From contig SCRL01000069.1 in assembly GCA_004298065.1 (NCBI GenBank), positions 23,130 to 87,129 of the forward strand: a DNA stretch of 64,000 nt. The letters are read 5' to 3'. A program made the position numbers and the translations under genes. Below the pieces are notes generated by a model that was not told the origin of the DNA, searched no databases, and saw nothing but the letters and a program-made list of their open reading frames with translations. Shown in pieces: positions 37,129-45,714 of this stretch (within the stretch, counting starts at the first letter, position 1; each line of letters begins with the position of its first letter). The stretch is from Gammaproteobacteria bacterium. GTDB taxonomy: Bacteria > Pseudomonadota > Gammaproteobacteria > Acidiferrobacterales > Sulfurifustaceae.

Positions 37129-37391
37129 GAGCTTGCCTCCGATTTCGGCACGATTGCCAATATCTCAACCGCCGTTTCTGTCACGTCGTAGAACACCCGA
37201 ATTTCGCCGACCATGAGCCGATACCGGGGTCGTGAAACCCCGCGTAAGCGTTTGATGCGACTTTTACTTACTTTCGTCGGCTCGTGGCGTAAATGCGTTT
37301 CCAGCGCCTCGCGCACGGTGGACCGGAGATTCGCCTTCAGGGCCTGAAAATCCTCGGCGGCCTCCGGCGCGAGAACGATGGCATGGCGCAT
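37098..37391 (-). CDS. RelE/ParE family toxin
   Basis: A 97-residue toxin of the RelE superfamily (VLAPEAAEDFQALKANLRST, RYRLMVGEIRVFYDV). RelE members cleave mRNA on the ribosome; ParE members inhibit gyrase; the sequence alone does not decide. It is the first gene of the unit and starts at 37391 in an AT-rich region that may hold the promoter. Confidence 0.87.
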   Translation of the reverse strand: MRHAIVLAPEAAEDFQALKANLRSTVREALETHLRHEPTKVSKSRIKRLRGVSRPRYRLMVGEIRVFYDVTETAVEILAIVPKSEASSWLAQFANRE

Positions 37392-37494
37392 TCTGGCTAT
37401 ATTATAGCCATATTTGATGGAGGCTCAACGTGGCGTTTCAGCTCGCCGTTTCTTGCCGCATCGGCGTGTATTTCAGGGAAAGTAGCCTGTTATG

Positions 37495-37521
37495 GAGCGC
37501 TGCCTGGAACTGATGAAGCAG
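37495..37521 (+). pseudogene. Fragment of a CBS-domain gene
   Basis: These 27 bases encode ERCLELMKQ and differ from the CBS gene at 36448-36474 by three third-position changes only. Such a match points to a common coding origin. It runs straight into the REP-like palindrome at 37524, so a second CBS gene copy may have been disrupted here. Confidence 0.6.
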
Positions 37522-37523
37522 GG

Positions 37524-37590
37524 AAAAGGTGTCAGACACCTTTTCTAAAGAATGCAGGAACAGCGATGGAATGGTGTCTGACACCTTTTT
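37524..37590. repeat. REP-like palindromes (GTGTCAGACAC family), pair
   Basis: AAAAGGTGTC, A, GACACCTTTT is a perfect 21-base palindrome at 37524-37544, and a second one, GGTGTCTGACACC with a T-run, starts at 37573. The 28 bases between hold the flanking GAATGCAGGAAC also present at the third site (37890). Repeats of this form are typical of REP-associated tyrosine transposases; no such gene is present here. Confidence 0.75.
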
Positions 37591-37629
37591 CTTTCTCTGG
37601 CCCGTGTAACCGGGCAGGCGTAGCATTCT

Positions 37630-37737
37630 TCAATAACCCCGAGCCGCCTTCTTTGCCTTTTTCTCGGCACGCTTTTCTTTCATGGTCCGGGTCGGTTGCT
37701 TCTTCGCCTGTTTCTTACCTTCTATGCCTTTGGCCAT
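37630..37737 (-). CDS. Small lysine-rich protein
   Basis: A 35-residue basic protein. It starts MAKGIEGKKQAKKQPTRTMK and continues EKRAEKKAKKAARGY. The lysine and alanine rich composition and the TMKEKRAEKK motif match small conserved hypothetical proteins of proteobacteria. It lies between REP-like repeats. No function is known; a nucleic-acid binding role is only suggested by charge. Confidence 0.55.
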   Translation of the reverse strand: MAKGIEGKKQAKKQPTRTMKEKRAEKKAKKAARGY

Positions 37738-37866
37738 GGTTTTGCTCCGTTTGGTTAAATTGATTCTGGGCTTTCTTGATATCGAGGGTAAACTTTAGTG
37801 CTTACCTTAAAATCCATCATGGTATTGAGGCATGGTACAGCATGGGTCACCATGCACAATGGAATG

Positions 37867-37889
37867 GAAAAAGTGTCAGACACCTTTTC
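37867..37889. repeat. REP-like palindrome, third copy
   Basis: AAGTGTCAGACACCTT type palindrome with the same downstream GAAGAATGCAGGAAC as at 37541-37560. The stretch 37738-38053 otherwise contains no gene that I can support. Confidence 0.7.
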
Positions 37890-38053
37890 TGAAGAATGCA
37901 GGAACTAGGCATGACACTCCCTCGCTTTTCATTTTCCCCGCGACAACCTTAATCCGACTGGCGCCAAGGCTGCAATAGCGTCTGTGCGCTGGCGCATGCG
38001 ACACCGTTTCCGTACGATGGCCAGAGCCGGTTCGTATAAATAAGGAAACCTCC

Positions 38054-38584
38054 ATGTCCTCCAAAACCGTTTTTCAGGGCCGGATTATCCGCGTGGAAAC
38101 GGCGCAGATGCGCTTTCCCGACGGCCGCAGCGCGGAGTTCGAGATGGTGCGCCATCCCGGCGGCGCGGCGGCGGTGGCGCTGGATGACGACGAGCGCGTG
38201 TGTCTGCTGCGCCAGTACCGCCCGGTGGCGGGTGAGTGGATTTGGGAGCTGCCGGCGGGCAAGCTGGAACCGAACGAAGGACCGCTGTTCACCGCGCAGC
38301 GGGAGCTGGAGGAGGAGGCCGGTTTGCGCGCCGCCGACTGGAGCCCGCTGGGCGCGGTCTGGAGTTCACCCGGTATTTTCACTGAAGTGATTCACCTGTT
38401 CCTCGCACGCGGCCTCACGCCCGTTGCCGGTAATCACGAGGAGCACGAATTAATCGAAGTCCACTGGCTGCCGTTTTCAGAAGCGTTGGCACGTGCCCGC
38501 AGTGGCGAAATTCTCGACGCCAAGACCGTCATCGGGCTGTTCCGCGCGCAGGCGTTTGTGACCGAGCCGGAAATGCTGACCTGA
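38054..38584 (+). CDS. Nudix hydrolase, ADP-sugar pyrophosphatase type
   Basis: A 176-residue Nudix enzyme. The Nudix box is complete (GKLEPNEGPLFTAQRELEEEAG, roughly residues 73-95), following the family's VRHPGGAAAVAL and LLRQYRPV. This suggests ADP-ribose or a related nucleoside diphosphate sugar as the substrate. ATG 38054 has an AAGGAAA ribosome binding site. It is followed 30 bp later by a glutathione transferase gene. Confidence 0.92.
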   Translation: MSSKTVFQGRIIRVETAQMRFPDGRSAEFEMVRHPGGAAAVALDDDERVCLLRQYRPVAGEWIWELPAGKLEPNEGPLFTAQRELEEEAGLRAADWSPLGAVWSSPGIFTEVIHLFLARGLTPVAGNHEEHELIEVHWLPFSEALARARSGEILDAKTVIGLFRAQAFVTEPEMLT

Positions 38585-38614
38585 ATCCGCGCAGCGATTC
38601 CTTTATATACTGGA

Positions 38615-39316
38615 ATGGCCATGATCGATCTGTACTACTGGACCACGCCCAACGGCCACAAGATTACGATCTTCCTCGAAGAGACCGGACTGCCGTATAC
38701 CCTCAACCCGGTGAACATCGGCAAGGGCGAGCAGTTCGACCCGGCCTTCCTCGCGATCTCGCCGAACAACCGCATCCCGGCGATCGTGGACCACGCACCC
38801 AAGGACGGCGGCCCGGTACTCAGTGTTTTCGAGTCGGGCGCGATTCTGCAATATCTCGCCGAGAAGACCGGCCGGCTGTTGCCCGCCGATCTGCGCGGGC
38901 GCATGGACGTGTTGCAGTGGTTGTACTGGCAGGTGGGCGGGCAGGGACCGATGCTCGGGCAGAACCACCACTTCGTGCAATACGCCCCGGAGAAAATTCC
39001 GTACGCCATCGGACGCTACGTGAAGGAGGCTGAGCGTCTCTACGGCGTGCTCGACCGGCGGCTGGCCGGCCGCGAGTTCATCGCCGGCGCGTACTCCATC
39101 GCCGATATCGCGGCCTATCCGTGGACTGTGTCGCACCGCAAGCAGCAGGTGAACCTGGACGACTTTCCCAACGTGAAGCGCTGGTTCGAGGCCGTCGGGC
39201 AGCGTCCGGCGGTGCGGCGTGCGTACGAGATCGCGCAGCGCATCAATACCGTACCGACCGTCACCAGGGAGTCGCGCATGATCCTGTTCGGCCAGGGCAA
39301 GGACCTGCCGCGCTGA
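38615..39316 (+). CDS. yfcG: Glutathione S-transferase, YfcG-like
   Basis: A 233-residue protein of the YfcG/Nu-class GST family. The N-terminal thioredoxin-like domain contains YYWTTPNGHKITIFLEE and ISPNNRIPAIVDH, the helical domain GQGPMLGQNHHFVQYAPE. YfcG uses glutathione disulphide in disulphide-bond reduction. It lies in one transcription unit with the Nudix gene and is followed by a terminator. A second ATG at 38621 is possible. Confidence 0.93.
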   Translation: MAMIDLYYWTTPNGHKITIFLEETGLPYTLNPVNIGKGEQFDPAFLAISPNNRIPAIVDHAPKDGGPVLSVFESGAILQYLAEKTGRLLPADLRGRMDVLQWLYWQVGGQGPMLGQNHHFVQYAPEKIPYAIGRYVKEAERLYGVLDRRLAGREFIAGAYSIADIAAYPWTVSHRKQQVNLDDFPNVKRWFEAVGQRPAVRRAYEIAQRINTVPTVTRESRMILFGQGKDLPR

Positions 39317-39344
39317 CCGCGCGTCGTATCCTGAGCGCCAAAAG

Positions 39345-39381
39345 AAAACGGGGCCGGCGCGTGTGCACCGGCCCCGTTTTT
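39345..39381. terminator. Terminator between yfcG and adk
   Basis: CGGGGCCGG (39349-39357) pairs with CCGGCCCCG (39368-39376), extended by AAAA and TTTT on the outside. It serves the convergent yfcG and adk genes. Confidence 0.85.
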
Positions 39382-39393
39382 GTACTGCGAGTA

Positions 39394-40044
39394 TTAATTG
39401 ATGCCGAGCTTCTGCTTGATGGCGCTGACCACGGCATCGCTCGAGGTCGCGTTGACGTTCATCAACATGCCTTCTTTCTGGTAGAAGCCGATGAGCGGGG
39501 CGGTCTTCTCATTATAAGTATCGAGGCGCTTGCTGATGGCCTCTTCGGTCTCGTCGGCGCGCTGCACGACGTTGCTGCCACACTTGTCGCACTTGCCCGC
39601 GACCTTGGGCGGCATGCTCTTGACGTTGTAGATCGCCTGGCACTTCGGGTTCTCGCAGGTGCGGCGCGTGGTCAGGCGGTCGAGGATGACCTCGCGCGGG
39701 ACTTCGAGGCTCACCGCGGCGTCGAGCTTGATGCCGAGTTTGACGAGCAGCGCCTTGAGCGCTTCGGCCTGCGGGATGGTGCGCGGGAAACCGTCGAGCA
39801 GGAAGCCCTTGGCGCAATCCGGTTCCTGCAAGCGTTTCTCCATGATGCCCATGATGAGCGCATCCGGCACCAGGCCGCCGCTGTCCATGTGCGCCTTGGC
39901 CTGCTTGCCGAGTTCCGTACCGGCCTGGACCGCGCCGCGCAGGATGTCGCCGGTGGAAATCTGCACCGAGCCGTCGAGTTTCGTCAGCAGCTTCGCCACC
40001 GTGCCCTTGCCCGCGCCCGGGGCGCCCAACAGAATCAGTTTCAT
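39394..40044 (-). CDS. adk: Adenylate kinase with zinc-type LID
   Basis: A 216-residue nucleoside monophosphate kinase that balances ATP, ADP and AMP. It opens with the P-loop GAPGAGKGT and contains DGFPRTIPQAEAL. The LID domain keeps four cysteines at positions 130, 135, 152 and 155 (CENPKC and CDKC), so it should bind zinc, unlike the E. coli enzyme. Single gene. Confidence 0.97.
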   Translation of the reverse strand: MKLILLGAPGAGKGTVAKLLTKLDGSVQISTGDILRGAVQAGTELGKQAKAHMDSGGLVPDALIMGIMEKRLQEPDCAKGFLLDGFPRTIPQAEALKALLVKLGIKLDAAVSLEVPREVILDRLTTRRTCENPKCQAIYNVKSMPPKVAGKCDKCGSNVVQRADETEEAISKRLDTYNEKTAPLIGFYQKEGMLMNVNATSSDAVVSAIKQKLGIN

Positions 40045-40208
40045 CGCTCTTTATCCTCTCTGGTTTTAAGTCGGTGACCGCGTGGCGGCCGCAACAAGGG
40101 GCGCATTTTGCCCTGCATACCGCGAGGGGGCAACCGGAAAAAAAATGTTTTGCCGGCCGTTTTGGTAATATCCTCATTAATATCCTTTTCTGCAGTAACA
40201 GGGGCCCC

Positions 40209-40508
40209 ATGACCGATTCCGATACCGTATTCGATGGTGCCTTCGACCGCACCGTGCAGCTCGGCAACGCGTTGGCCGAGACTGACAAGGACGCCGACCT
40301 GTGGGACATCGCCGACGGCGTTCTTGCCGGCGCGATCCAGTACTGGCTTTACTCGCGCCAGCCGTGCGGCGACCCGCGCTGCGAGGACTGCCTGCCGGTG
40401 AGCACCGCCGAGGGGCGCACCGCCGAACTCAAACGGCTGATGCAGCAGTTCGCCGAGGAAAGCGAGTACTACCACTCGCCCGCGGACTCGAACGTCGGGC
40501 GGGCGTAG
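40209..40508 (+). CDS. Conserved hypothetical protein with cysteine cluster
   Basis: A 99-residue acidic protein with the motif QPCGDPRCEDCLPV (Cys around 52-61), which may bind a metal. It starts at ATG 40209 behind a GGGG run and has no signal peptide. No function is known. It is convergent with the membrane gene at 40511. Confidence 0.65.
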   Translation: MTDSDTVFDGAFDRTVQLGNALAETDKDADLWDIADGVLAGAIQYWLYSRQPCGDPRCEDCLPVSTAEGRTAELKRLMQQFAEESEYYHSPADSNVGRA

Positions 40509-40510
40509 GC

Positions 40511-40903
40511 TCAGTCCGGTTTGGATTCGTCCGGCGGAAGCGAGGTCGCGCGGTGGGCGCGGGCGCCGAGGCCGAGCATCAGCGCGAGCACGGCCGCCGC
40601 AGCCAGCGGGGCAAGGTAAACGAGGCCGTCGGCGTAGCCGTCGTATTGCAGGAAGCGTTCGCGAACCTTGAATGCGAGATCGAACACGAGCAGCAGCGCC
40701 CCGCCGGCGTACAGCCAGCGGTCGCGCACGAATCCGGTGAAGAGACTGTAAACAAGGTAGGGTGTGAGCCCCGCGAGCAGCACCGGGAGATCGAGCCGGT
40801 AGCCGGCGTCGTAGTGCGGCACCACGGCGGCGACGAAGGCGAGCGCCACGCCGAGCGCGACGACAACATAGGCAGTGGGACGAAGATCGGTTTCCGGACG
40901 CAT
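40511..40903 (-). CDS. Small membrane protein of unknown function
   Basis: A 130-residue protein with about four membrane helices (AYVVVALGVALAFVAAVVP, LPVLLAGLTPYLVYSLF, WLYAGGALLLVFDLAF, YLAPLAAAAVLALMLGL). It looks like an uncharacterised inner-membrane protein. It is convergent with the 99-residue gene and only 2 bp away. Confidence 0.68.
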   Translation of the reverse strand: MRPETDLRPTAYVVVALGVALAFVAAVVPHYDAGYRLDLPVLLAGLTPYLVYSLFTGFVRDRWLYAGGALLLVFDLAFKVRERFLQYDGYADGLVYLAPLAAAAVLALMLGLGARAHRATSLPPDESKPD

Positions 40904-40959
40904 CCGATGCTCCTCGGGCCGATTGCCCGTTCATTCTAGCAGCGATTGCGGAGAGTACG

Positions 40960-41277
40960 ATGCGCGATGCAGCCGATCATCAATGCTGGAAATGTGGCGC
41001 GTGGCTTACCGGCGTGCCGCTGCCGCTCCCGCGGCTCGCCGAATGCCCCCAGTGCCGCGCCTATCTGCACGCCTGCCGACTGTGCCAGTTCTACGACCCG
41101 CGCCTGACGTCGAAATGCCGCGAGGAGCGCGCCGAGGAGGTGCGCGACCGCGAGGGGGCGAACTTCTGCGACTGGTTCAAGCCGAATCCCCATGCGCACC
41201 GCCCGGGCGTCGGGAACAAGGCCGCGGCCGCCAAGTCGAAACTCGATGATCTGTTCGGCGGCAAGGACAAGCAATAG
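40960..41277 (+). CDS. Zinc-ribbon-like conserved protein
   Basis: A 105-residue protein with two CxxC pairs (CWKC near residue 9 and CPQC near residue 29) and further cysteines in CRLCQFYDPRLTSKC and FCDWF. This suggests one or two metal sites. Such proteins are conserved but uncharacterised in Gammaproteobacteria. It precedes the small basic gene at 41286 by 8 bp, probably in the same mRNA. Confidence 0.75.
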   Translation: MRDAADHQCWKCGAWLTGVPLPLPRLAECPQCRAYLHACRLCQFYDPRLTSKCREERAEEVRDREGANFCDWFKPNPHAHRPGVGNKAAAAKSKLDDLFGGKDKQ

Positions 41278-41285
41278 GGTATGGT

Positions 41286-41420
41286 ATGAAACGCAAGAAG
41301 AAGCGGCCGGGCGCGGCAGCGCCGTCCGGTGTCCCGGGCGCGGGCACGAATCCCCGGCTTTACGCCCAGACGCGCAAGCAGCTGCGCACGCACTACGCGG
41401 CGAAATACCGCGTGCGCTAG
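41286..41420 (+). CDS. Small basic protein
   Basis: A 44-residue arginine and lysine rich protein (start MKRKKKRPGA, end HYAAKYRVR) located 8 bp after the zinc-ribbon gene. The preceding gene's end provides the translation context. No family is recognised; its conservation with the upstream gene should decide whether it is real. Confidence 0.5.
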   Translation: MKRKKKRPGAAAPSGVPGAGTNPRLYAQTRKQLRTHYAAKYRVR

Positions 41421-41505
41421 GGTGGAAGTTTTCGCCAGCGACCGCTACCCTTGATCGCTCGATACTATATATAGATAACCTCGCTACCCTTATCTCCCGC
41501 CCGGC

Positions 41506-42768
41506 ATGACGTCGCGCTCCCGCTTCACGCATGATTATGCCCGCTGGCTGGCGTTGCTGCCGGCAGCGTGGTTTGGCATGGCGGGCGCGGCCGAGCTCAG
41601 CTGGGAATCCTGCGTGACGCTGACCGCGCAGCAGAACGCCGCGCTGCGCGCCGCCTACGACAACGTGCGCGCCGCCGAGCACCAGGCGCGTTCCGCCTTC
41701 GGCGGCTACCTGCCGTCGGTATCCGCGAGCGCCGGACATACCAAGTACAACCCGTCCACCACCTCGTCCACGTATACCGCCTCGATCACCGCGACCCAGA
41801 ACCTGTTCGCCGGCTTCAAGGACCAGGCGAGCGTGGCCCAGGCCGACGCCAACACCGCGGCCGCCGAGGCGGCGCTCAGCATCGCCAAGGCGCAAGCGAG
41901 TTTCGACCTCAAGAGCGCGTTCGCCGCGCTGCGCTACGCCGAGGACAACCTCAAGCTCGCCGACGACATCATCCGCCGGCGCGAGGAGAATCTGAGATTG
42001 GTCGAGCTACGCTTCGAGGGCGGACGCGAGAACAAGGGTTCGTATTTCCTGTCGCGCGCGGCGCTGGCGCAGGCGCGCTACGAGCGGTTGCAGGCGCTGC
42101 ACGCGATCGCGGTCGCGCAGGAGACGCTCGCGCGCGTACTCGGGAAAGACGATGCCCGCAGCGTCGCGATCGTCGGCAACGTGCCCGAGGCCGCGCCGCC
42201 GGAGAAGATCGACATTGAGGCGCTGCTGGCGCAGGTACCCGAGTACCGGCAGTCGCTGGCGCAGGAAAAGGCCGCCGGCGAGGCGGTGCGCATCGCACGT
42301 TCGGGACTGTTGCCGACGCTCAACCTCACCGGCACCGCCGGGCGCCAGGGTGAGGACTGGTTTCCGAACGACCGGCGCAATTCCGCCGGTGTGAGCCTGT
42401 CGGTGCCGATCTTCAGCGGCGGGAGCGATTACTACGCCACCCAGAGCGCGGCCGCGAGCCTGTCCGCGGCCCAGGCCAACCGCGAGAACCTCACGCGCAC
42501 GTTGCGCACGAAGCTGCAGCAGGGCCACACCGGTTTCGTGCAGGCCGAGGTCAAGCGCACTGTCGACCGCGAGTTTCTCGAAGCGGCGGCGGCGCGCGCC
42601 GAAATCGCGCGCAGCAAATACAATAACGGCCTGCTGTCCTTCGAAGACTGGGACATCATCGAAAACGACCTCATCAGCCGCCAGAAGGCGGCGCTTGCCA
42701 GCCAGCGCGACCGCGTCACCGCGGAGGCGACTTGGGAGCAGGCGCAAGGCAAGGGTGTAATTCCGTGA
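41506..42768 (+). CDS. TolC family outer membrane efflux protein
   Basis: A 420-residue TolC-like protein. It has a signal peptide (about 1-29) and two outer-membrane efflux domains, beginning LSWESCVTLTAQQNAALRAAYDNVRAAE and with many coiled-coil heptads. Its stop overlaps the start of the adaptor gene (42765), so TolC, adaptor and MacB-like ABC form one operon for drug, peptide or lipid export. A TATATATAG stretch just upstream (41466-41474) may be part of the promoter. Confidence 0.92.
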   Translation: MTSRSRFTHDYARWLALLPAAWFGMAGAAELSWESCVTLTAQQNAALRAAYDNVRAAEHQARSAFGGYLPSVSASAGHTKYNPSTTSSTYTASITATQNLFAGFKDQASVAQADANTAAAEAALSIAKAQASFDLKSAFAALRYAEDNLKLADDIIRRREENLRLVELRFEGGRENKGSYFLSRAALAQARYERLQALHAIAVAQETLARVLGKDDARSVAIVGNVPEAAPPEKIDIEALLAQVPEYRQSLAQEKAAGEAVRIARSGLLPTLNLTGTAGRQGEDWFPNDRRNSAGVSLSVPIFSGGSDYYATQSAAASLSAAQANRENLTRTLRTKLQQGHTGFVQAEVKRTVDREFLEAAAARAEIARSKYNNGLLSFEDWDIIENDLISRQKAALASQRDRVTAEATWEQAQGKGVIP

Positions 42769-43742
42769 AACTGAATCTGTCCAATCTTACGCGCCGGCAG
42801 AAGCTGGTCGCGCTCGGCGTGCTGGCGCCGGTTGTCGTCGCGCTGGGTCTGTGGCTCGCGAGCCCGGGACGCAGCAACACCGCGGGCGAGCGCGAGGTCG
42901 CGGCCACGCGCGGCGCGATCGATATCACGATCCTCGCGAACGGCACGGTGCAGCCGCGCAACCGTCTCGAAATCAAGCCGCCACTCGCCGGGCGCGTGGA
43001 GCAGGTATTGGTGCAGGAAGGGCAGGCCGTGGGCAAAGGCCAGATCCTCGCGTGGATGAGTTCGAGCGAGCGCGCGGCGCTACTCGACGCCGCGCGCGCC
43101 CGCGGGCCGGAGGAGGTCAAACGCTGGGAGGAGTTCTACAAGGCGACGCCGATCCTGTCGCCCATCCACGGCACTGTCATCAAGCGCAGCGTCGAGCCGG
43201 GCCAAAGTTTTACCAGCACCGACGCCGTGCTGGTGCTGTCCGACCGGCTCATTGTGCAGGCGCAGGTGGACGAAACCGACATCGCGCAGGTAAAGCCCAA
43301 ACAGACGGCGCGCATCACGCTCGATGCCTACCCGAATGAAACCATCCCGGCCGAGGTCGGCGCCGTCGCCTACGAGGCCAAGACCGTGAGCAACGTGACT
43401 ACCTACACCGTGGACGTGCTGCCGGAAAAGGTGCCGCCGTTCATGCGCAGCGGCATGACCGCGAGCGTCGCGTTCCAGGTGGCCTCGAAGGAGGGCGTGG
43501 TGCGCGTGCCTTCGCACGCGCTCAAGGCGCGCGACGGGCGTGCCTACGTGCAGGTGGTGACCGACGGTGGCGCGCGCGAGGAGCGCGCGGTGCAGGCGGG
43601 TCTCTCCGACGGCAAATACACCGAGATCGTCGAGGGCCTGCGCGAGGGCGAGAAGGTGTTGATCGCCCAGCTCAAAACCGAAAAGCGCACCGGCACCAAC
43701 CCGTTCTCCACCTGGGGCCGCACGTCCTCGCAGAAGAAGTAA
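42765..43742 (+). CDS. macA: Periplasmic adaptor (MacA/HlyD type)
   Basis: A 325-residue membrane fusion protein. One N-terminal membrane helix (KLVALGVLAPVVVALGLWLA) anchors it. The lipoyl halves (GRVEQVLVQEGQAVGKGQILA and SPIHGTVIKRSVEPGQSF) flank a short helical hairpin, then come the barrel and membrane-proximal domains. The start is GTG 42765, overlapping the TolC stop. It links the TolC channel to the ABC permease at 43749. Confidence 0.9.
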   Translation: MKLNLSNLTRRQKLVALGVLAPVVVALGLWLASPGRSNTAGEREVAATRGAIDITILANGTVQPRNRLEIKPPLAGRVEQVLVQEGQAVGKGQILAWMSSSERAALLDAARARGPEEVKRWEEFYKATPILSPIHGTVIKRSVEPGQSFTSTDAVLVLSDRLIVQAQVDETDIAQVKPKQTARITLDAYPNETIPAEVGAVAYEAKTVSNVTTYTVDVLPEKVPPFMRSGMTASVAFQVASKEGVVRVPSHALKARDGRAYVQVVTDGGAREERAVQAGLSDGKYTEIVEGLREGEKVLIAQLKTEKRTGTNPFSTWGRTSSQKK

Positions 43743-43748
43743 CCCGCC

Positions 43749-45707
43749 ATGCTGGAACTGCGCAACATTCACAAGTCGTACCGCATGGGCGACAACGTGG
43801 TGCATGCGCTGCGCGGTGTATCGCTGTCCATCGCGCCCGGCGAATTCGTCGCCATCATGGGCCCGTCGGGTTCGGGCAAGTCCACGCTCATGCACGTGCT
43901 CGGGTTGCTGGACGTGCCGGATTCGGGTTCGTACCGCCTGGACGGGCGCGAGGCGGCGCATCTTTCCGACGATGAGCTGGCGCAACTGCGGCGCGAGGTC
44001 ATCGGTTTCGTGTTCCAGCAGTTTAACCTGTTGCCGCGCATGTCCGCGCTCGAAAACACCGCGCTGCCGCTCATCTACTCGCGCCACCGCGTCGAAACCG
44101 CGTCGGCGGCGGAGCTGTTGCGGCAAGTGGGCCTGGGCGAGCGCATGGGCCACCGCACGAACGAACTTTCCGGCGGCCAGCAGCAGCGCGTTGCCATCGC
44201 GCGCGCGCTCATCAACGCGCCGCGCGTGATTCTCGCCGACGAGCCCACCGGTAACCTCGACAGCGCCTCACAGCGCGAGATCATGGCGCTGCTGGAGGAC
44301 CTCAACGCCCGCGGCATTACCGTGATCCTCGTCACGCACGAGGAGGACGTGGCGCGCCACGCGCGCCGCATCATCCGGCTGCGCGACGGGGTGATCCAGT
44401 CGGACGAGAAAAAGGGACCGGCGGCGAAGTCGCAACCGGCGCCCGTAACCGCGGCGTCCGCGACCGGCACCGGCACGCGGTTCGCGCTCGCGGAGATTCG
44501 CGAGCACCTGCGCCAAGGTCTCAAGACGCTGGCGGCGAACAAGGTCCGCACCGCATTGTCCATGCTCGGTATCTTGATCGGCGTGGCCTCGGTGGTGACC
44601 ATGCTCGCGATCGGGCAAGGCGCTAAACGCGACATCGAGGCGCGCCTGTCCGCGCTCGGCTCGAATCTGTTGATGCTGCGCCAGGGTGCCATGCGCGTCG
44701 GCGGCGTGGCGATCGAGGCCGGCGCGGCCACGCGCCTGACCGTCGAGGACGTGACCGCGATCAAGGACCAGTTGCCGTCGGTGCGCGAGGCCTCGCCCAC
44801 CGTCACCGGCCGTGGGCAGGTGAGTTACCTCAATCGCAACTGGAGCACCCAGATTCTCGGCACCGGCACCGCCTACGAGCACATGCGCGCGTCGAAGCCG
44901 GACGTAGGGCGGTTCTTCACCGAGGACGAGAACAAGCGGCGCGCGCGCGTGGCGCTCATTGGCCGCACGCTGCTGCGCGAGCTGTTCGCCGGCGCCGATC
45001 CCATAGGAGAGACCCTCCGCATCAACAAGATCAGTTTCCAGGTCATCGGCATCCTGCCGGAGAAGGGCGCCACCGGTTGGCGCGACCAGGACGACGTCGT
45101 GGTCATTCCGGTCAATACCGCCATGCACCGTCTGCTCGGCAAGGACTACGTGGATTACATCGACATCGAGGTGCGCAACGCGCAGGAGATGCAGGCCGCG
45201 AACGATGCTGTGAAGGCGCTGATGCAGACGCGCCATCGTGTGCCGGTGTCGCAGCGCCAGGACGCCTACGAAATTCGAAATCTTGCCGACATCCAGGCGG
45301 CGCTGTCCGAAACCAGCCGCACCATGTCGTGGCTGCTGGCCTCGATCGCCGCGATTTCGCTGTTGGTCGGCGGCATCGGCATCATGAACATCATGCTGGT
45401 GTCGGTCACCGAGCGCACGCGCGAGATCGGCTTGCGCAAGGCGGTCGGCGCCTGCCGGCGCGACATCCTCACACAGTTTTTGCTGGAAGCCGTCGTAGTA
45501 AGCGCCGTCGGCGGGTTGGCCGGTATCCTGCTCGGCGTGGTCGCCACCCTCGGCATGGGCCTGCTCGCCGGCTGGGCCACGGCGATCTCGCCGCTGCACG
45601 CACTATTGGCGTTCCTGTTCTCCGCCGGCATCGGCGTGGCCTTCGGTTTCTACCCCGCGCGCAAGGCCGCGGGGCTGCATCCTATCGAGGCGCTGCGGTA
45701 CGAATAG
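43749..45707 (+). CDS. macB: MacB-like ABC transporter, fused ATPase and permease
   Basis: A 652-residue protein, the same length as E. coli MacB. The N-terminal ATPase has Walker [10 protein letters not shown] (38-46), signature [15 protein letters not shown] and Walker [13 protein letters not shown]. The C-terminal part has four membrane helices with a large periplasmic MacB_PCD domain between the first and second, and an FtsX-type end. It should power export of macrolides, peptides or lipoproteins with the two upstream proteins; the substrate is not known. Confidence 0.94.
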   Translation: MLELRNIHKSYRMGDNVVHALRGVSLSIAPGEFVAIMGPSGSGKSTLMHVLGLLDVPDSGSYRLDGREAAHLSDDELAQLRREVIGFVFQQFNLLPRMSALENTALPLIYSRHRVETASAAELLRQVGLGERMGHRTNELSGGQQQRVAIARALINAPRVILADEPTGNLDSASQREIMALLEDLNARGITVILVTHEEDVARHARRIIRLRDGVIQSDEKKGPAAKSQPAPVTAASATGTGTRFALAEIREHLRQGLKTLAANKVRTALSMLGILIGVASVVTMLAIGQGAKRDIEARLSALGSNLLMLRQGAMRVGGVAIEAGAATRLTVEDVTAIKDQLPSVREASPTVTGRGQVSYLNRNWSTQILGTGTAYEHMRASKPDVGRFFTEDENKRRARVALIGRTLLRELFAGADPIGETLRINKISFQVIGILPEKGATGWRDQDDVVVIPVNTAMHRLLGKDYVDYIDIEVRNAQEMQAANDAVKALMQTRHRVPVSQRQDAYEIRNLADIQAALSETSRTMSWLLASIAAISLLVGGIGIMNIMLVSVTERTREIGLRKAVGACRRDILTQFLLEAVVVSAVGGLAGILLGVVATLGMGLLAGWATAISPLHALLAFLFSAGIGVAFGFYPARKAAGLHPIEALRYE

Positions 45708-45714
45708 TGTGGGA

